Below, piece by piece: positions 24,076-31,777 of a stretch of 64,000 nt of DNA. Numbering within the stretch: position 1 is the stretch's first letter; every line of letters begins with the position of its first letter. Made by a program: the position numbers and the translations under genes. The stretch is from Verrucomicrobiia bacterium (GTDB lineage: Bacteria; Verrucomicrobiota; Verrucomicrobiia; Verrucomicrobiales; DEV007), in NCBI GenBank assembly GCA_030427505.1, contig JAUICH010000005.1, forward strand, positions 124,001 through 188,000. The letters run 5' to 3'. Under the pieces are notes generated by a model, which ran no database searches, was not told the origin of the DNA, and worked only from the letters and a program-made list of their open reading frames with translations.

Positions 24076-26096
24076 GACAGCCTCCTTTCCCGGCGGCGCG
24101 CGAAGGCCGCTCTGGTTTTGGACACCGCCGCGCCCACGAAGGTCATGGGCGCTGGAATGCTGGGCGCGTTGTGGCCGCTGCCCTCCATCTCCGCCAGGGC
24201 GGAGTAGGCATCCGCCAGGAGGAAGTGGTTTTCCACGCCGTCCACGAAGTCGCCTTCCTCATTGGTCAGCTTGTCGCGGTCGCGCTGGCTGCCCACGATG
24301 ATGTGACGCAAGAGCGTATCCACCACCGGCTGGCCGGACTCAGGCAGGAGCAAAGCCGGTTCCGTCCGGGCCTCCCGGCTGCCGTCCTCCTGGACCACGA
24401 CATCGATGACGTTTTCCTCTGGAGTCAGCAGCTCGTTCACCGCCCGGTTGATCGATTCGAAGCGGTTGCACTGGATGACCGGGTAAAAGCGGGTTCCGTC
24501 CGCGCCGGGGTCGATGCCCAGCTTGTGCTTGATGCCGCCGCCCTGGCGGACCGTGAACTCCACGGCAGCGCAACGGAAGTTCTTCCAGCGCTTGTTTTCC
24601 CCGTCCCATTGCAGGCCGCCGGGCAGGTTGATGATGGCCTTCTCCGGCTCCGCGACGCGCGGCCAGGTGATGTTTTCCAGGCCGTTGAGCTTGTAGCAAA
24701 GCGCCTTGGTTTCCGTGGTCAGGGGCAGCGCGTCGATGAAAAGCGCCCGCAGCTTGAGCAGGTGGAAGAGCATGGCCGCGCGGGTCACCACGTCGCGGCC
24801 CGCGATCTGTTCCGCCCAGCGCATCCGCTTGAGCGCCGGGCTCTCCACCTCCCGCGCCACGAACCAGCAGCGGTCGCCCATATCCAGGCCGCCGTAGCCC
24901 ATGCAATCCCGTTGCAGGACCGTTGCCAGTTTGAAGGGAGCCACCTTCTGAGCGCGCTCCACGATGGCGGGCGTGATCTTCTGAGAGCTGCTCTGGGGAT
25001 CGGCCAGGACATCGCAGCGGAAGACCTCCATCGCTTGCGCGTCCAGCACCGCCTTGGTGCACCATTGGTGCACGATCCCTTTGATGCTGGCCGCGTCACA
25101 GGCCAGCCGGGGAAAGCGGAAGCTCCAGCGGCGCTGCTTGATCTTCTCCGGCTGCCGCGCCTTCCAGGTGGGTTTCGTCCGGTCGATGTATTCGCCGGTC
25201 TGTGGATCGGCAAAGTAAAAGACGCCATCCGGATCGTAGCCGTGGCGCTCGCCGTCCGGGCCTTCAAACTCGCCCACGTTGTTGAGCTTAGGATCGTGAA
25301 CAGAGCGCCGCTTCCCGGTCTGGAGACGGCAGACCTCCGGCCAGTTCTCCTCCAGGTTGATCTGGCGTGAACCGAAAAGTTGGACGTGGAAGCTTCCGTC
25401 CTGGAGTTGCTTGTTCTGGCCCGCGCCATGCACGCGCTGCGTGCCGATGGAGCAGGAAAAGCGCTGGTCGGAGGAGCCCATGCGGCCCTCCAGGAACTTG
25501 GCGTTCTTGGCGTCGATGTCGTCTTTCTCATCCTCCATGACCACGTCCATGGAGAACGTGGTGGGGATCTTCTTCAGGCCGCGCACCATGCCCGTGGCGG
25601 TCCGCGTTCCATCGGTCGCCATGAAGGCGCCTTTACGGTTAACAGTCTTGCCCAGCTTCGTGGCCGCCTTGCCGTTCTGGATGCGCTGGACCAGGATGTC
25701 CAGTTGCTCCACCACCTCCGGGCGGAACTTCGTGTCCACCAGACCCTCCACCAAATTGTCGTCAGGCAGGTAGTAACCCCAGTTGAGAAACAGGATGCCG
25801 GTGGCAAAAGCGCCGAGCCAAAGCGCCAGGATGGTCTTGCCAAACTGAGCGCCGCCGCAGATGTCCAGGCGGGCGTCGTCCAGGGGCTTGCCGCTCAGCG
25901 TGCCCAGGATGAGGTCGATGGTTTCCACCACTTCCTCCAGGCCCTCGCGGCCTTTGAATGTGTAGGGCACATATTCACCGCCGCCGACCCGGACCTTGGC
26001 ATGGTTGAGCAGGAAGTCTTTGAACGTGTCCGCGCCCTCCACCTTGGCGGTGGTGGCGTCGAACCGTTGACTCAGACTCTCTAGGGCGCTCGGCAT
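24072..26096 (-). CDS. Terminase large subunit
   Basis: 674 residues. Likely ATPase motifs: a variant Walker A (CGGAQFGKT) and a Walker B-like VVMEDEKDDID. The nuclease half has GGLDMGDRCWFVAREV and LFIDALPLTTET, plus a late acidic VDGVENHFLLADAY. These give the acidic triad of the RNase H-like terminase nuclease. The protein packages headful DNA from transposed copies. It is preceded by the small-terminase gene at the usual place. Confidence 0.75.
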   Translation of the reverse strand: MPSALESLSQRFDATTAKVEGADTFKDFLLNHAKVRVGGGEYVPYTFKGREGLEEVVETIDLILGTLSGKPLDDARLDICGGAQFGKTILALWLGAFATGILFLNWGYYLPDDNLVEGLVDTKFRPEVVEQLDILVQRIQNGKAATKLGKTVNRKGAFMATDGTRTATGMVRGLKKIPTTFSMDVVMEDEKDDIDAKNAKFLEGRMGSSDQRFSCSIGTQRVHGAGQNKQLQDGSFHVQLFGSRQINLEENWPEVCRLQTGKRRSVHDPKLNNVGEFEGPDGERHGYDPDGVFYFADPQTGEYIDRTKPTWKARQPEKIKQRRWSFRFPRLACDAASIKGIVHQWCTKAVLDAQAMEVFRCDVLADPQSSSQKITPAIVERAQKVAPFKLATVLQRDCMGYGGLDMGDRCWFVAREVESPALKRMRWAEQIAGRDVVTRAAMLFHLLKLRALFIDALPLTTETKALCYKLNGLENITWPRVAEPEKAIINLPGGLQWDGENKRWKNFRCAAVEFTVRQGGGIKHKLGIDPGADGTRFYPVIQCNRFESINRAVNELLTPEENVIDVVVQEDGSREARTEPALLLPESGQPVVDTLLRHIIVGSQRDRDKLTNEEGDFVDGVENHFLLADAYSALAEMEGSGHNAPSIPAPMTFVGAAVSKTRAAFARRRERRLS

Positions 26097-26106
26097 GGGA
26101 AAAGTG

Positions 26107-26649
26107 TTAGGCCGCTTTCACGGTTGCCTGGAGCTGCTCGAAAAGCTCCACGGCGGCGGGAATGTGTTTGATCTCTTCGAAAAGGGCGTCCAGGCCCACC
26201 TGGAGATCGTCCTTGAGCTTGTGCCGGAATTTGTCCACCTCGTGCTTCTGGCCGCGATCCGTGAAGAGGATGTCCGTTAAAGTCTTCAGTCGCTTCGTGT
26301 CCGGCGTCTCGCTGATGGCCTCCTCAAAGGCGAGCTGCTCGATCCTCTGGATGGTGGATTCCGAAAAGTTCGCGCCGCTCTTTCTCAGCTCGTCGCCAAA
26401 GGCTTTGGCGTCCTCTGCGGAGCGTTTGATCCGGTCCGCGCGGTAGGGCTGGACCACGTTTCGGGCAAAGGTGGTCAGGACGCCCGTGGAAGAGAAAGTC
26501 ACGCCGAACTCTTTCGCGATCCATTCCTTGTGGCCGCGATAGCCGGGCATCTGGAGCATCCGGTCCCGGAGCTGGATCTGTTGCTCCAGGGTCAGTTGCG
26601 TCTCCAGGATGCCGCGCGGCATGGGCCGCTCTGTGGCGTCTCCGCTCAT
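26107..26649 (-). CDS. Small terminase-like protein (Mu gp27/DUF3486-like)
   Basis: 180 residues, helical. An N-terminal helix-turn-helix-like region (RDRMLQMPGYRGHKEWIAKEFGVTFSSTGVLTTFARNVV) is followed by long coiled helices. Size and position immediately before the large terminase match the DUF3486 protein gp27 of Mu, a DNA-recognition subunit. Leader contains GCTAACAAAGC. Confidence 0.6.
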   Translation of the reverse strand: MSGDATERPMPRGILETQLTLEQQIQLRDRMLQMPGYRGHKEWIAKEFGVTFSSTGVLTTFARNVVQPYRADRIKRSAEDAKAFGDELRKSGANFSESTIQRIEQLAFEEAISETPDTKRLKTLTDILFTDRGQKHEVDKFRHKLKDDLQVGLDALFEEIKHIPAAVELFEQLQATVKAA

Positions 26650-26655
26650 GCTTTG

Positions 26656-26904
26656 TTAGCTGGCCGCCTTGACGCGGGCGATGCCGTCGTCAGTCAGGCG
26701 GTATTGTTTGCCGATGTCGGGGTTGTCCACCTCGATGACGTGGCCGCTCCGGACCAGCTTGGCCAGGGCCGCGCTGAAGGCCTTTTCCGTGGGGCGCTGG
26801 TGGCGCGGCACGGAGAGACTGACCGCGGCCGCCAAGGCATCGGCGGGGACCAGGTAGCCGTCCGCGTCGTCCAGTTTCTTGAGGATGCAAAAGTCCAGTT
26901 TCAT
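26656..26904 (-). CDS. Small winged-helix phage protein
   Basis: 82 residues: an N-terminal helix pair, then KAFSAALAKLVRSGHVIEVDNPDIGKQYRLTDDGIARVKAA, which reads as the recognition helix and wing of a winged-helix domain. In Mu-like phages a comparable small protein (gp26-like) sits just before the terminase genes. Target unknown. Confidence 0.5.
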   Translation of the reverse strand: MKLDFCILKKLDDADGYLVPADALAAAVSLSVPRHQRPTEKAFSAALAKLVRSGHVIEVDNPDIGKQYRLTDDGIARVKAAS

Positions 26905-27341
26905 GGCTTTTTCCCGCTCCCCATCAGGAAGTCGCTGATTCGCTCCAGGGTGGATTGTGTCCCCTCCACCGCTCCTCTGAGGTGATGGAGCACGGTGGCG
27001 AATTCGTTCATCTGGGCATGGACCTTTTCGCCCCGGTTCTTGGCGTCCTCTTCAACGCGCTCAATGTCCCGGTCCATCTTGTCCAGGCGCTTGACGGTCC
27101 GGTCTTCGCTTTCCCTCAGCTCGTCCTTCGTGACGAGCTTGCCCTTGATGTCCACCGGGACGGTGGAGGGCTCGCCATTTTTCCAGCCCTGGATCTGGCG
27201 GAAAAAGGTCAGGGCTTGATTGATGCCCCAGAACATTCCGGCGATGCCCAGGACCAGGTAGGCCAGGAACTCGCTGGGGACCGACTCCATCCCGGAGCCC
27301 GCCAGCACGGGCGCAAAAGTATAGTATAGGTTTGACATCAT
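26901..27341 (-). CDS. Membrane-anchored coiled-coil phage protein
   Basis: 146 residues (or 145 from the second Met). One N-terminal membrane helix (FLAYLVLGIAGMFWGINQAL) precedes a long charged coiled coil (TKDELRESEDRTVKRLDKMDRDIERVEEDAKNRGE). The start overlaps the stop of the tiny gene upstream (ATGATG/TGA), so translation is coupled. Its place among lysis genes suggests a holin accessory or spanin-like role, but the topology does not fix which. Confidence 0.5.
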   Translation of the reverse strand: MMSNLYYTFAPVLAGSGMESVPSEFLAYLVLGIAGMFWGINQALTFFRQIQGWKNGEPSTVPVDIKGKLVTKDELRESEDRTVKRLDKMDRDIERVEEDAKNRGEKVHAQMNEFATVLHHLRGAVEGTQSTLERISDFLMGSGKKP

Positions 27342-27460
27342 TTCCGGTGTTCCCAGAAGGAGGCCATGGCGGTGACCAGGGCGACAAAGAGGAGGAGACC
27401 CAAGGCCAGCTTGACCAGCGCGTCGGGCGGCGCGACGACCTCTAGTTGGTAGAGATCCAT
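27338..27460 (-). CDS. Tiny membrane protein, holin candidate (40 aa)
   Basis: A 40-residue frame starting MDLYQLEVVAPPDALVKLAL and continuing into a hydrophobic helix (LGLLLFVALVTAMASFW), ending EHRK. It sits exactly between the endolysin gene and the coiled-coil membrane gene, and its TGA overlaps the next start. Size, single helix and location suit a small holin or antiholin. No sequence family is recognised. Confidence 0.5.
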   Translation of the reverse strand: MDLYQLEVVAPPDALVKLALGLLLFVALVTAMASFWEHRK

Positions 27461-27461
27461 T

Positions 27462-27977
27462 TCAGTAGTGCCAAAGTTTCATCTGAGCGACGGTCTCCAC
27501 GATGGGGTTGGGAAAGCCGCAAAAGAGCCGCGCCTCGCTGAGGCGGCGGCGGGTGAGCCCATCGACGACTTTCTTTTTCCCGTCGCGTTTATCGGTGGCC
27601 TTGTTCCAGCGGAGGAACTGATTGGCCGCGCCCAGGTGATCGCCCGCGTTGAGCATGCGGAGCAGGGTGGAGTCGTGCAGGCCGCCCACGTTGAACTCAA
27701 AAGAGACCAGGGCGGAAAACTGGTCGTCATTGATCTTCACTTGCAGGGCGTTCGTGACCCGGCGCTCCACGTTGTCCATGTCGTGGCGGAAGAGTTTCTC
27801 CGCCTCCGCCTCCGTGATCTCGCGCCCCGGAAAGACGGTGCCGTCCTGATGCGTGAGGCCGGTGTGACCCCAGCCGATGGTGAGGACGCCGGTCAGGTCT
27901 TCGTAGGCCGACAGATAGAGCGACTCGAAATGTTTAATCAGGGCTTCGCCCCGCTGGTTGATGACGCGCGCGGGCAT
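27462..27977 (-). CDS. GH24 lysozyme (endolysin)
   Basis: 171 residues. The T4-lysozyme-type active site is visible: E18, D27 and T33 in FESLYLSAYEDLTGVLTIGWGHTG, with the family's exact 9- and 6-residue spacings. FSALVSFEFNVGG is the conserved middle motif. No signal peptide, so release to the periplasm would need a holin. It cleaves the MurNAc-GlcNAc bond of peptidoglycan. Translated just after the alpha/beta-hydrolase gene. Confidence 0.9.
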   Translation of the reverse strand: MPARVINQRGEALIKHFESLYLSAYEDLTGVLTIGWGHTGLTHQDGTVFPGREITEAEAEKLFRHDMDNVERRVTNALQVKINDDQFSALVSFEFNVGGLHDSTLLRMLNAGDHLGAANQFLRWNKATDKRDGKKKVVDGLTRRRLSEARLFCGFPNPIVETVAQMKLWHY

Positions 27978-27980
27978 GGT

Positions 27981-28793
27981 TCAATCTTTGTAGGGGACCC
28001 CGGGTGGGAAGTCGTCTTCGTCCACCGCCACTGGCTTGGGCGCGGGCGCGGGGATCGGGTGAATGCTCTGGAGGCCCAGGTCCTGGACGAGGGCGGAGAA
28101 GGTGCGGGAGATGTTGCCCTCGGCGAAGTAGCCGTTGTGGCCGTAGCCTTCGAAATTGCGATTGAAGTACTGCGTTTCTGAAAGGACCTCCGAAGACTCC
28201 AGGCGCTCGTCCAGGCGGAGATGCTGACCCGTGGGCGAGATGCCGGAGGCGAGGCCGCGCGCGCCCAGCGCGCCCCAGGAAGCCATGAAGCGTTTCAGGA
28301 AGGGCAGCTCCAGCGGTTTAACCACGATGTCCGCCGCGTTCCAGTAGGCGAAGACGCGGCCCACGTGGCCCTCGTCGATCAGTTCCGCCAGGCCGCTCTC
28401 GTGGATGTCATGCTGCACGGCCCCTGCAATGAGGATGAGGGTCTCCACCTTCTGGCCCAGCCTGGCCAGTTCCCAGCACGTCCGAATGGCAATGTCCGCG
28501 CCATTGGAATGGCCCACCAGGCAGATGGGCAGACCGTCAAAGTCCACCGGGTTCTGCCGGGCGCTCTGGTTGACCAGGGTGATGCGGCGGGCCAGGCCCT
28601 TGGCCATGTAAGGATTGATGAGCCCCGTGGTTAGCGTCGGGAAGGGCGGCGCGAAGTAGTGTTCCGCCTTCCACGTCACCGCCAGTCCATGGCGGGCGCA
28701 ATAGGCTTGAAAATCCTCCGTCCAGTCCGGACGGCTGAGCCGGGTGAGAATCCCGTGGATGAGGGTGACGTGTTTGTAGGCCGTGATCATCAC
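27981..28793 (-). CDS. Alpha/beta-hydrolase in the lysis cassette (LysB-like role possible)
   Basis: 270 residues. The N-terminal strand VTLIHGILTR with an HG oxyanion pair (13-14) and the nucleophile elbow ICLVGHSNGAD (S96) mark an alpha/beta-hydrolase. Candidate acid: D in YWNAADIVVK. Candidate His: GYGHNGYF. The tail is Pro-rich. It is immediately upstream of the endolysin in the same operon. Mycobacteriophages use an esterase (LysB) for lysis; a similar outer-layer esterase here is only an inference. Confidence 0.65.
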   Translation of the reverse strand: MMITAYKHVTLIHGILTRLSRPDWTEDFQAYCARHGLAVTWKAEHYFAPPFPTLTTGLINPYMAKGLARRITLVNQSARQNPVDFDGLPICLVGHSNGADIAIRTCWELARLGQKVETLILIAGAVQHDIHESGLAELIDEGHVGRVFAYWNAADIVVKPLELPFLKRFMASWGALGARGLASGISPTGQHLRLDERLESSEVLSETQYFNRNFEGYGHNGYFAEGNISRTFSALVQDLGLQSIHPIPAPAPKPVAVDEDDFPPGVPYKD

Positions 28794-29044
28794 TTCCAGT
28801 CCTCCGGGTAGCGCGGCAGGTAGCGCCGCTCGTGAGGCAAAAGTTCGCGGACGCTCAGGCTGCCGTCCTCATGGACCTGAGCGCCCATCTCCCGGGGCCA
28901 GGATGGTTTGTAGAGGTGGATGATTGGCGCTGTGGAATCGCCAGTCATCTGGACGGCTGGTTTGCTGGTGGCGTCCTGGCCTACCGTGCCCACCGCCAGA
29001 ACGATGGCGGAGAGTAGGGCTATGAACCAGTCCGGGGAGATCAT
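28790..29044 (-). CDS. Small exported or membrane-anchored phage protein
   Basis: 84 residues. An N-terminal hydrophobic helix (WFIALLSAIVLAVGTVG) is followed by a polar region with SVRELLPHERRYLPRYPEDWK. The stop overlaps the start of the hydrolase gene by four bases. As the first gene of the lysis cassette it could be a spanin- or pinholin-type factor; unknown. Confidence 0.45.
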   Translation of the reverse strand: MISPDWFIALLSAIVLAVGTVGQDATSKPAVQMTGDSTAPIIHLYKPSWPREMGAQVHEDGSLSVRELLPHERRYLPRYPEDWK

Positions 29045-29121
29045 GGGGCGGAGACTAGCCGCCCTTTTTTAACGATACAAACCCACCCGTCCCACCCGGC
29101 GCGCTTGTCTTACTTTTATGT

Positions 29122-29148
29122 AGTTCCGCCCTCGGAACTATACTTTTT
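29122..29148. promoter_or_regulatory. Hairpin and repeated GAACTATAC element upstream of the lysis/late genes
   Basis: In the 113-base gap a perfect 7-bp stem (AGTTCCG/CGGAACT, loop CCCT) spans 29122-29139. The overlapping word GGAACTATAC recurs with small changes at 29473-29482 (GGAACCTATAC) and 29511-29518 (GAACTATA). Three similar words near the start of the late block suggest binding sites for a phage late activator. Low confidence; no consensus promoter was confirmed. Confidence 0.35.
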
Positions 29149-29157
29149 GGCGGCGGC

Positions 29158-29523
29158 TCACACCTCCGCGCTGGAGGCCTGGCACTTGCGCTTGTGCTCG
29201 CGGACGGAGACGAGATCCACGGTATACTTGCAGTTCGGGGCGGTGCTCCGCACCTTCCAGGCGCGGATGTCTCCGGACTCGATGAGACGGCAGACTTGGC
29301 GGGGTGAGCATGCTAGGATTTTCGCCGCGTCCCGGACCGCTCCCTCCAGAGTGATCTTGCCCGGCTTGAGGGTGACGCTCCCGTCTCCATTGCGGACGGC
29401 CACCAGGTCACGGCCCGCGTGAACTTGATTGGCCCAGGTGAAAAGATCGGGAGCCGGGGAGCCCATAGGTGAGGAACCTATACTTTGCTTTTGCCATACT
29501 TCGCAAGGCCGAACTATAGGCAT
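29158..29523 (-). CDS. Excisionase/MerR-type helix-turn-helix protein
   Basis: About 121 residues from the Met at 29523 (MPIVRPCEVWQKQS); an ATG at 29577 exists but is read through a palindromic repeat. The HTH_17-type core is EGAVRDAAKILACSPRQVCRLIESGDIRAWKVRST, a DNA-binding winged helix as found in excisionases and small phage activators. A palindrome (29528-29543) lies just before this start. A role as late or lytic regulator is plausible. Confidence 0.6.
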   Translation of the reverse strand: MPIVRPCEVWQKQSIGSSPMGSPAPDLFTWANQVHAGRDLVAVRNGDGSVTLKPGKITLEGAVRDAAKILACSPRQVCRLIESGDIRAWKVRSTAPNCKYTVDLVSVREHKRKCQASSAEV

Positions 29524-29527
29524 TTCC

Positions 29528-29665
29528 GTCCAGCTAGTTGGACGGGAAATCTTGCATATCCAACGTTGGACATGCAAGAAGAGGGGAAGAGTTAGGGGTC
29601 ATGTCCAGCGCTGGATGTGACCCCCAAGGCACCCGGAAAGGGTCACTTCCAACGTTGGAAGTGAC
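29528..29665. repeat. Cluster of four related palindromes (core CCAACGTTGG or CCAGCGCTGG)
   Basis: Four inverted repeats: 29528-29543 (core GTCCAGCTAGTTGGAC), 29551-29578 (one mismatch, centre CCAACGTTGG), 29595-29624 (centre CCAGCGCTGG), and 29642-29665 (perfect, TTCCAACGTTGGAA centre). The same family appears in another gene at 32545-32572 and 32581-32597. They look like a repeated palindromic element rather than one operator. Confidence 0.85.
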
Positions 29666-29673
29666 GGGGGAGC

Positions 29674-30015
29674 TCAGCTCAGCTCCCGGCCTTCGTCGTC
29701 CTTGGTGACGGCCACGGCTTCGATGACGATCCAGAGGCCGTAGGCCAGCCAGGCGGGGAAGGCGGTGGCCGCGCCCATGTACCAGTTGCCCGCCAGGAGC
29801 AGGGCGGTCACGCAGATTTTCACGATGCCGGAGCCGGTCCGGCCCAGGTAGATATTGTGCGCGCCCACGCCGCCCAGGAACAGGGCCAGGATAATGTAAA
29901 CACTCCGCTGGCGCTTGCTGGGCTTCATCGACCGGGGGACGCGCCCCGTGGAGCGCACGTAGCCCATTTCCTCTTCCAGGGCGGTGGTTCTTTGGCGTTT
30001 GTTGCGGGGGTTCAT
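29674..30015 (-). CDS. TM2-domain membrane protein
   Basis: 113 residues. After a basic N terminus (MNPRNKRQRTT) the TM2 domain runs RSVYIILALFLGGVGAHNIYLGR, followed by further hydrophobic segments. TM2 domains are paired helices with a DRF-like turn of unknown activity. The start overlaps the stop of the upstream paralogue (ATGA). It lacks the N-terminal GYF_2 domain seen in the next two genes. Confidence 0.65.
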   Translation of the reverse strand: MNPRNKRQRTTALEEEMGYVRSTGRVPRSMKPSKRQRSVYIILALFLGGVGAHNIYLGRTGSGIVKICVTALLLAGNWYMGAATAFPAWLAYGLWIVIEAVAVTKDDEGRELS

Positions 30016-30473
30016 GAGCGAAATTCCCTTCCGTCTCCATCTTTCTTGACCAGCACGGACTCAGCAAGTGCTAGCAGCCATGCACCACCGAAAAAGATAA
30101 CACCTCCTATGAAGTGATTTTCGCGAGCGGCCTCTAAGGCCAAATCGTAATCCGGGTTGGACGGCCTCGTAGCCAAAAGATAAAACCCAAAAATTCCGGC
30201 CGCCATCTGTAGAGCAGCAAAGAACGGTCGCTTGATATACCAGTTATGAAGCCCTAGATAGCCTCCCACGACCGCCAGAATTCCGAATAGAGTAGAGTCC
30301 TTTCGCCCTGGCTCCAGAGTGTCTTGCATCTCTCCCAACTGAGACCAAGAGTCAGCTCCATCCTCACAAACCGGAGTCAAGGCCGTGACTTCTCCCCGGC
30401 TCCAGAACCCTCTCAACTGGTCGAGCGTGTAGGGGCCTCGGACTTCCTCCCCGAATGATAGCCAATAATTCAT
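30012..30473 (-). CDS. GYF_2 + TM2 membrane protein (paralogue 1)
   Basis: 153 residues: an N-terminal GYF_2-type domain (MNYWLSFGEEVRGPYTLDQL...WSRGEVTALTPVCEDGADSWSQL), then membrane segments with GYLGLHNWYIKRPFFAALQMA (TM2-like), and a polar tail KKDGDGREFRS. The first 9-10 codons and the upstream DNA are identical to the next gene. The gene is visibly more AT-rich than the structural genes. Cargo or superinfection-exclusion role possible; function unknown. Confidence 0.65.
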   Translation of the reverse strand: MNYWLSFGEEVRGPYTLDQLRGFWSRGEVTALTPVCEDGADSWSQLGEMQDTLEPGRKDSTLFGILAVVGGYLGLHNWYIKRPFFAALQMAAGIFGFYLLATRPSNPDYDLALEAARENHFIGGVIFFGGAWLLALAESVLVKKDGDGREFRS

Positions 30474-30496
30474 ATTTCTTAAATAATTGGTTAGGC
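30442..30496 (-). repeat. 55-bp perfect direct repeat at the 5' end of paralogue 1
   Basis: Identical to 30916-30970. It covers the leader (TTAAGAAATATG in minus-strand sense) plus the first codons MNYWLSFGEE. The shared TAATTCATATTTC block is AT-rich and may carry a promoter as well as the start site. Confidence 0.9.
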
Positions 30497-30503
30497 TCTG
30501 ACG

Positions 30504-30947
30504 TTATGACATTTTCCGCCCATCGGCAGCTTTAGAAACGAGGCCGATATCCGCAATGACCCATGAGATTAGAGTGAAACCCAAAATGATCCCACCCAGC
30601 CGAGCAGTTTCCGCGCTGTAATCGCCGGGGTATGCGGCATGCGCATCCTGTAGGCGGAGCCAAAGAATGGCGCACAAGCCCAGTTGCAACACTCCGAAAA
30701 AGAACCGGCCAGCGTAAAAGTTATGGACACCCAGCCAGCCAAGAAACAGCCCTAAGAGGATGTAAACCCAGCGGCGAGGCCCGGGCTCAAGCAGGTGACT
30801 GATTTCCGAAAGCGGTGTCCAGGAATTCTCGCCTTCCAGGCAAAACTGATTGTCGCCGGTGACGTCTCCCCGTTCCCAAAACTTGCGAACCTGGTGAAGC
30901 GAAAAAGGTCCTTTTACTTCCTCCCCGAATGATAGCCAATAATTCAT
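30504..30947 (-). CDS. GYF_2 + TM2 membrane protein (paralogue 2)
   Basis: 147 residues: GYF_2-type domain (MNYWLSFGEEVKGPFSLHQV...EGENSWTPL), then the TM2 segment VYILLGLFLGWLGVHNFYAGRFFFGVL, ending LVSKAADGRKMS. It shares fold, order and leader with paralogue 1. First gene left of the repressor, so it may be expressed in the lysogen. Confidence 0.65.
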   Translation of the reverse strand: MNYWLSFGEEVKGPFSLHQVRKFWERGDVTGDNQFCLEGENSWTPLSEISHLLEPGPRRWVYILLGLFLGWLGVHNFYAGRFFFGVLQLGLCAILWLRLQDAHAAYPGDYSAETARLGGIILGFTLISWVIADIGLVSKAADGRKMS

Positions 30948-30970
30948 ATTTCTTAAATAATTGGTTAGGC
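30916..30970 (-). repeat. 55-bp perfect direct repeat at the 5' end of paralogue 2
   Basis: Partner of 30442-30496, 474 bases apart. Perfect identity over leader and first codons while the bodies have diverged suggests recombination at the leader. Confidence 0.9.
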
Positions 30971-31000
30971 CCTTAAGCTTGAGATGCGTTGCTCACTTTG

Positions 31001-31666
31001 TCAATAGGCGTCCCATACCACCTGGGCGACGACGCGTAGCCATGCGAAGTCGCTTACATGGCAGTCGATTGGTGGGTAAAGTTCGGAGTTGAAAGCGGTT
31101 AGGCGCATCCGTCCTCCGTCCTGATCCAGCCACTCCATCTTACGAAACAGCACCGCGTCTCCACGACGGCGGGCCAAGATCATGCACTTGCTTTTCATTT
31201 CAAGTGCAGGGCTTAAGACTAACTTTTGGCCGGTCTTAATCCTGGGCTCCATTTCATCGGTGGCGACTTCCACACTCCAGGCTTCCTTGTCTTCTAGGTC
31301 AGTTGCCTGCCTCCGCTCCGTCCGGCACAAACGGTCTAAGATTTCCTCCATTTCCGCATCAATCTCCTCCCAGCTAATTAGTGGTACGTGCCGGAGGCGG
31401 ATCGCACCTTCAAATGGGGGCTCCTCTGGCAATGGGCTCGCCTCCTCACGAATCCTCGGACCTTCTACTAGCGGACCCTCAACATATTTGCCACGCAAAT
31501 CTTGTTCGATCCGCTCCAGCGCTGCTTCGGTTTGAGGACTAGGCCTAGCGCCGCGCTCCAAGCGCGAGACATGATTCCCTGTCAGGCCTAGTTTTTTGCC
31601 CATCTCAACCTGGTTGAGGTCCATGTTTAGGCGTGCTCGCCTCAACCGTGTGGAGAAATCATCCAT
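31001..31666 (-). CDS. Phage repressor, XRE HTH + S24-like domain lacking the catalytic Ser
   Basis: 221 residues. The N-terminal HTH_XRE domain is FSTRLRRARLNMDLNQVEMGKKLGLTGNHVSRLERG. The C-terminal half is peptidase-S24/LexA-like: VATDEMEPRIKTGQKLVLSP corresponds to the GDSMEP motif, but the nucleophile Ser is replaced by Glu; a Lys is present in VLFRKMEW. Self-cleavage is therefore unlikely; induction must use another route. Divergent to the Ner-like gene across the operator region. It would hold the prophage dormant. Confidence 0.75.
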   Translation of the reverse strand: MDDFSTRLRRARLNMDLNQVEMGKKLGLTGNHVSRLERGARPSPQTEAALERIEQDLRGKYVEGPLVEGPRIREEASPLPEEPPFEGAIRLRHVPLISWEEIDAEMEEILDRLCRTERRQATDLEDKEAWSVEVATDEMEPRIKTGQKLVLSPALEMKSKCMILARRRGDAVLFRKMEWLDQDGGRMRLTAFNSELYPPIDCHVSDFAWLRVVAQVVWDAY

Positions 31667-31777
31667 AAGGGCGAATTTTTACTTGTATTAATAGCCTTCA
31701 TGTCTAAGAATTAGCTCTAATCTGTGCAGGCCAGCACAGGGCAGAGACAGCTAATCCAATTCGCCTGTTCATCCAAG
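31667..31777. promoter_or_regulatory. Divergent control region between repressor and Ner-like regulator
   Basis: 111 bases hold three nested inverted repeats: CTAA-GAA-TTAG (31704-31714), ATTAG-CT-CTAAT (31710-31721), and CTGTGC-AGGCCA-GCACAG (31722-31739). These are natural candidates for repressor and Ner/Cro-like operators. Both promoters must lie here, but clear -35/-10 pairs were not resolved by eye. Confidence 0.6.
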
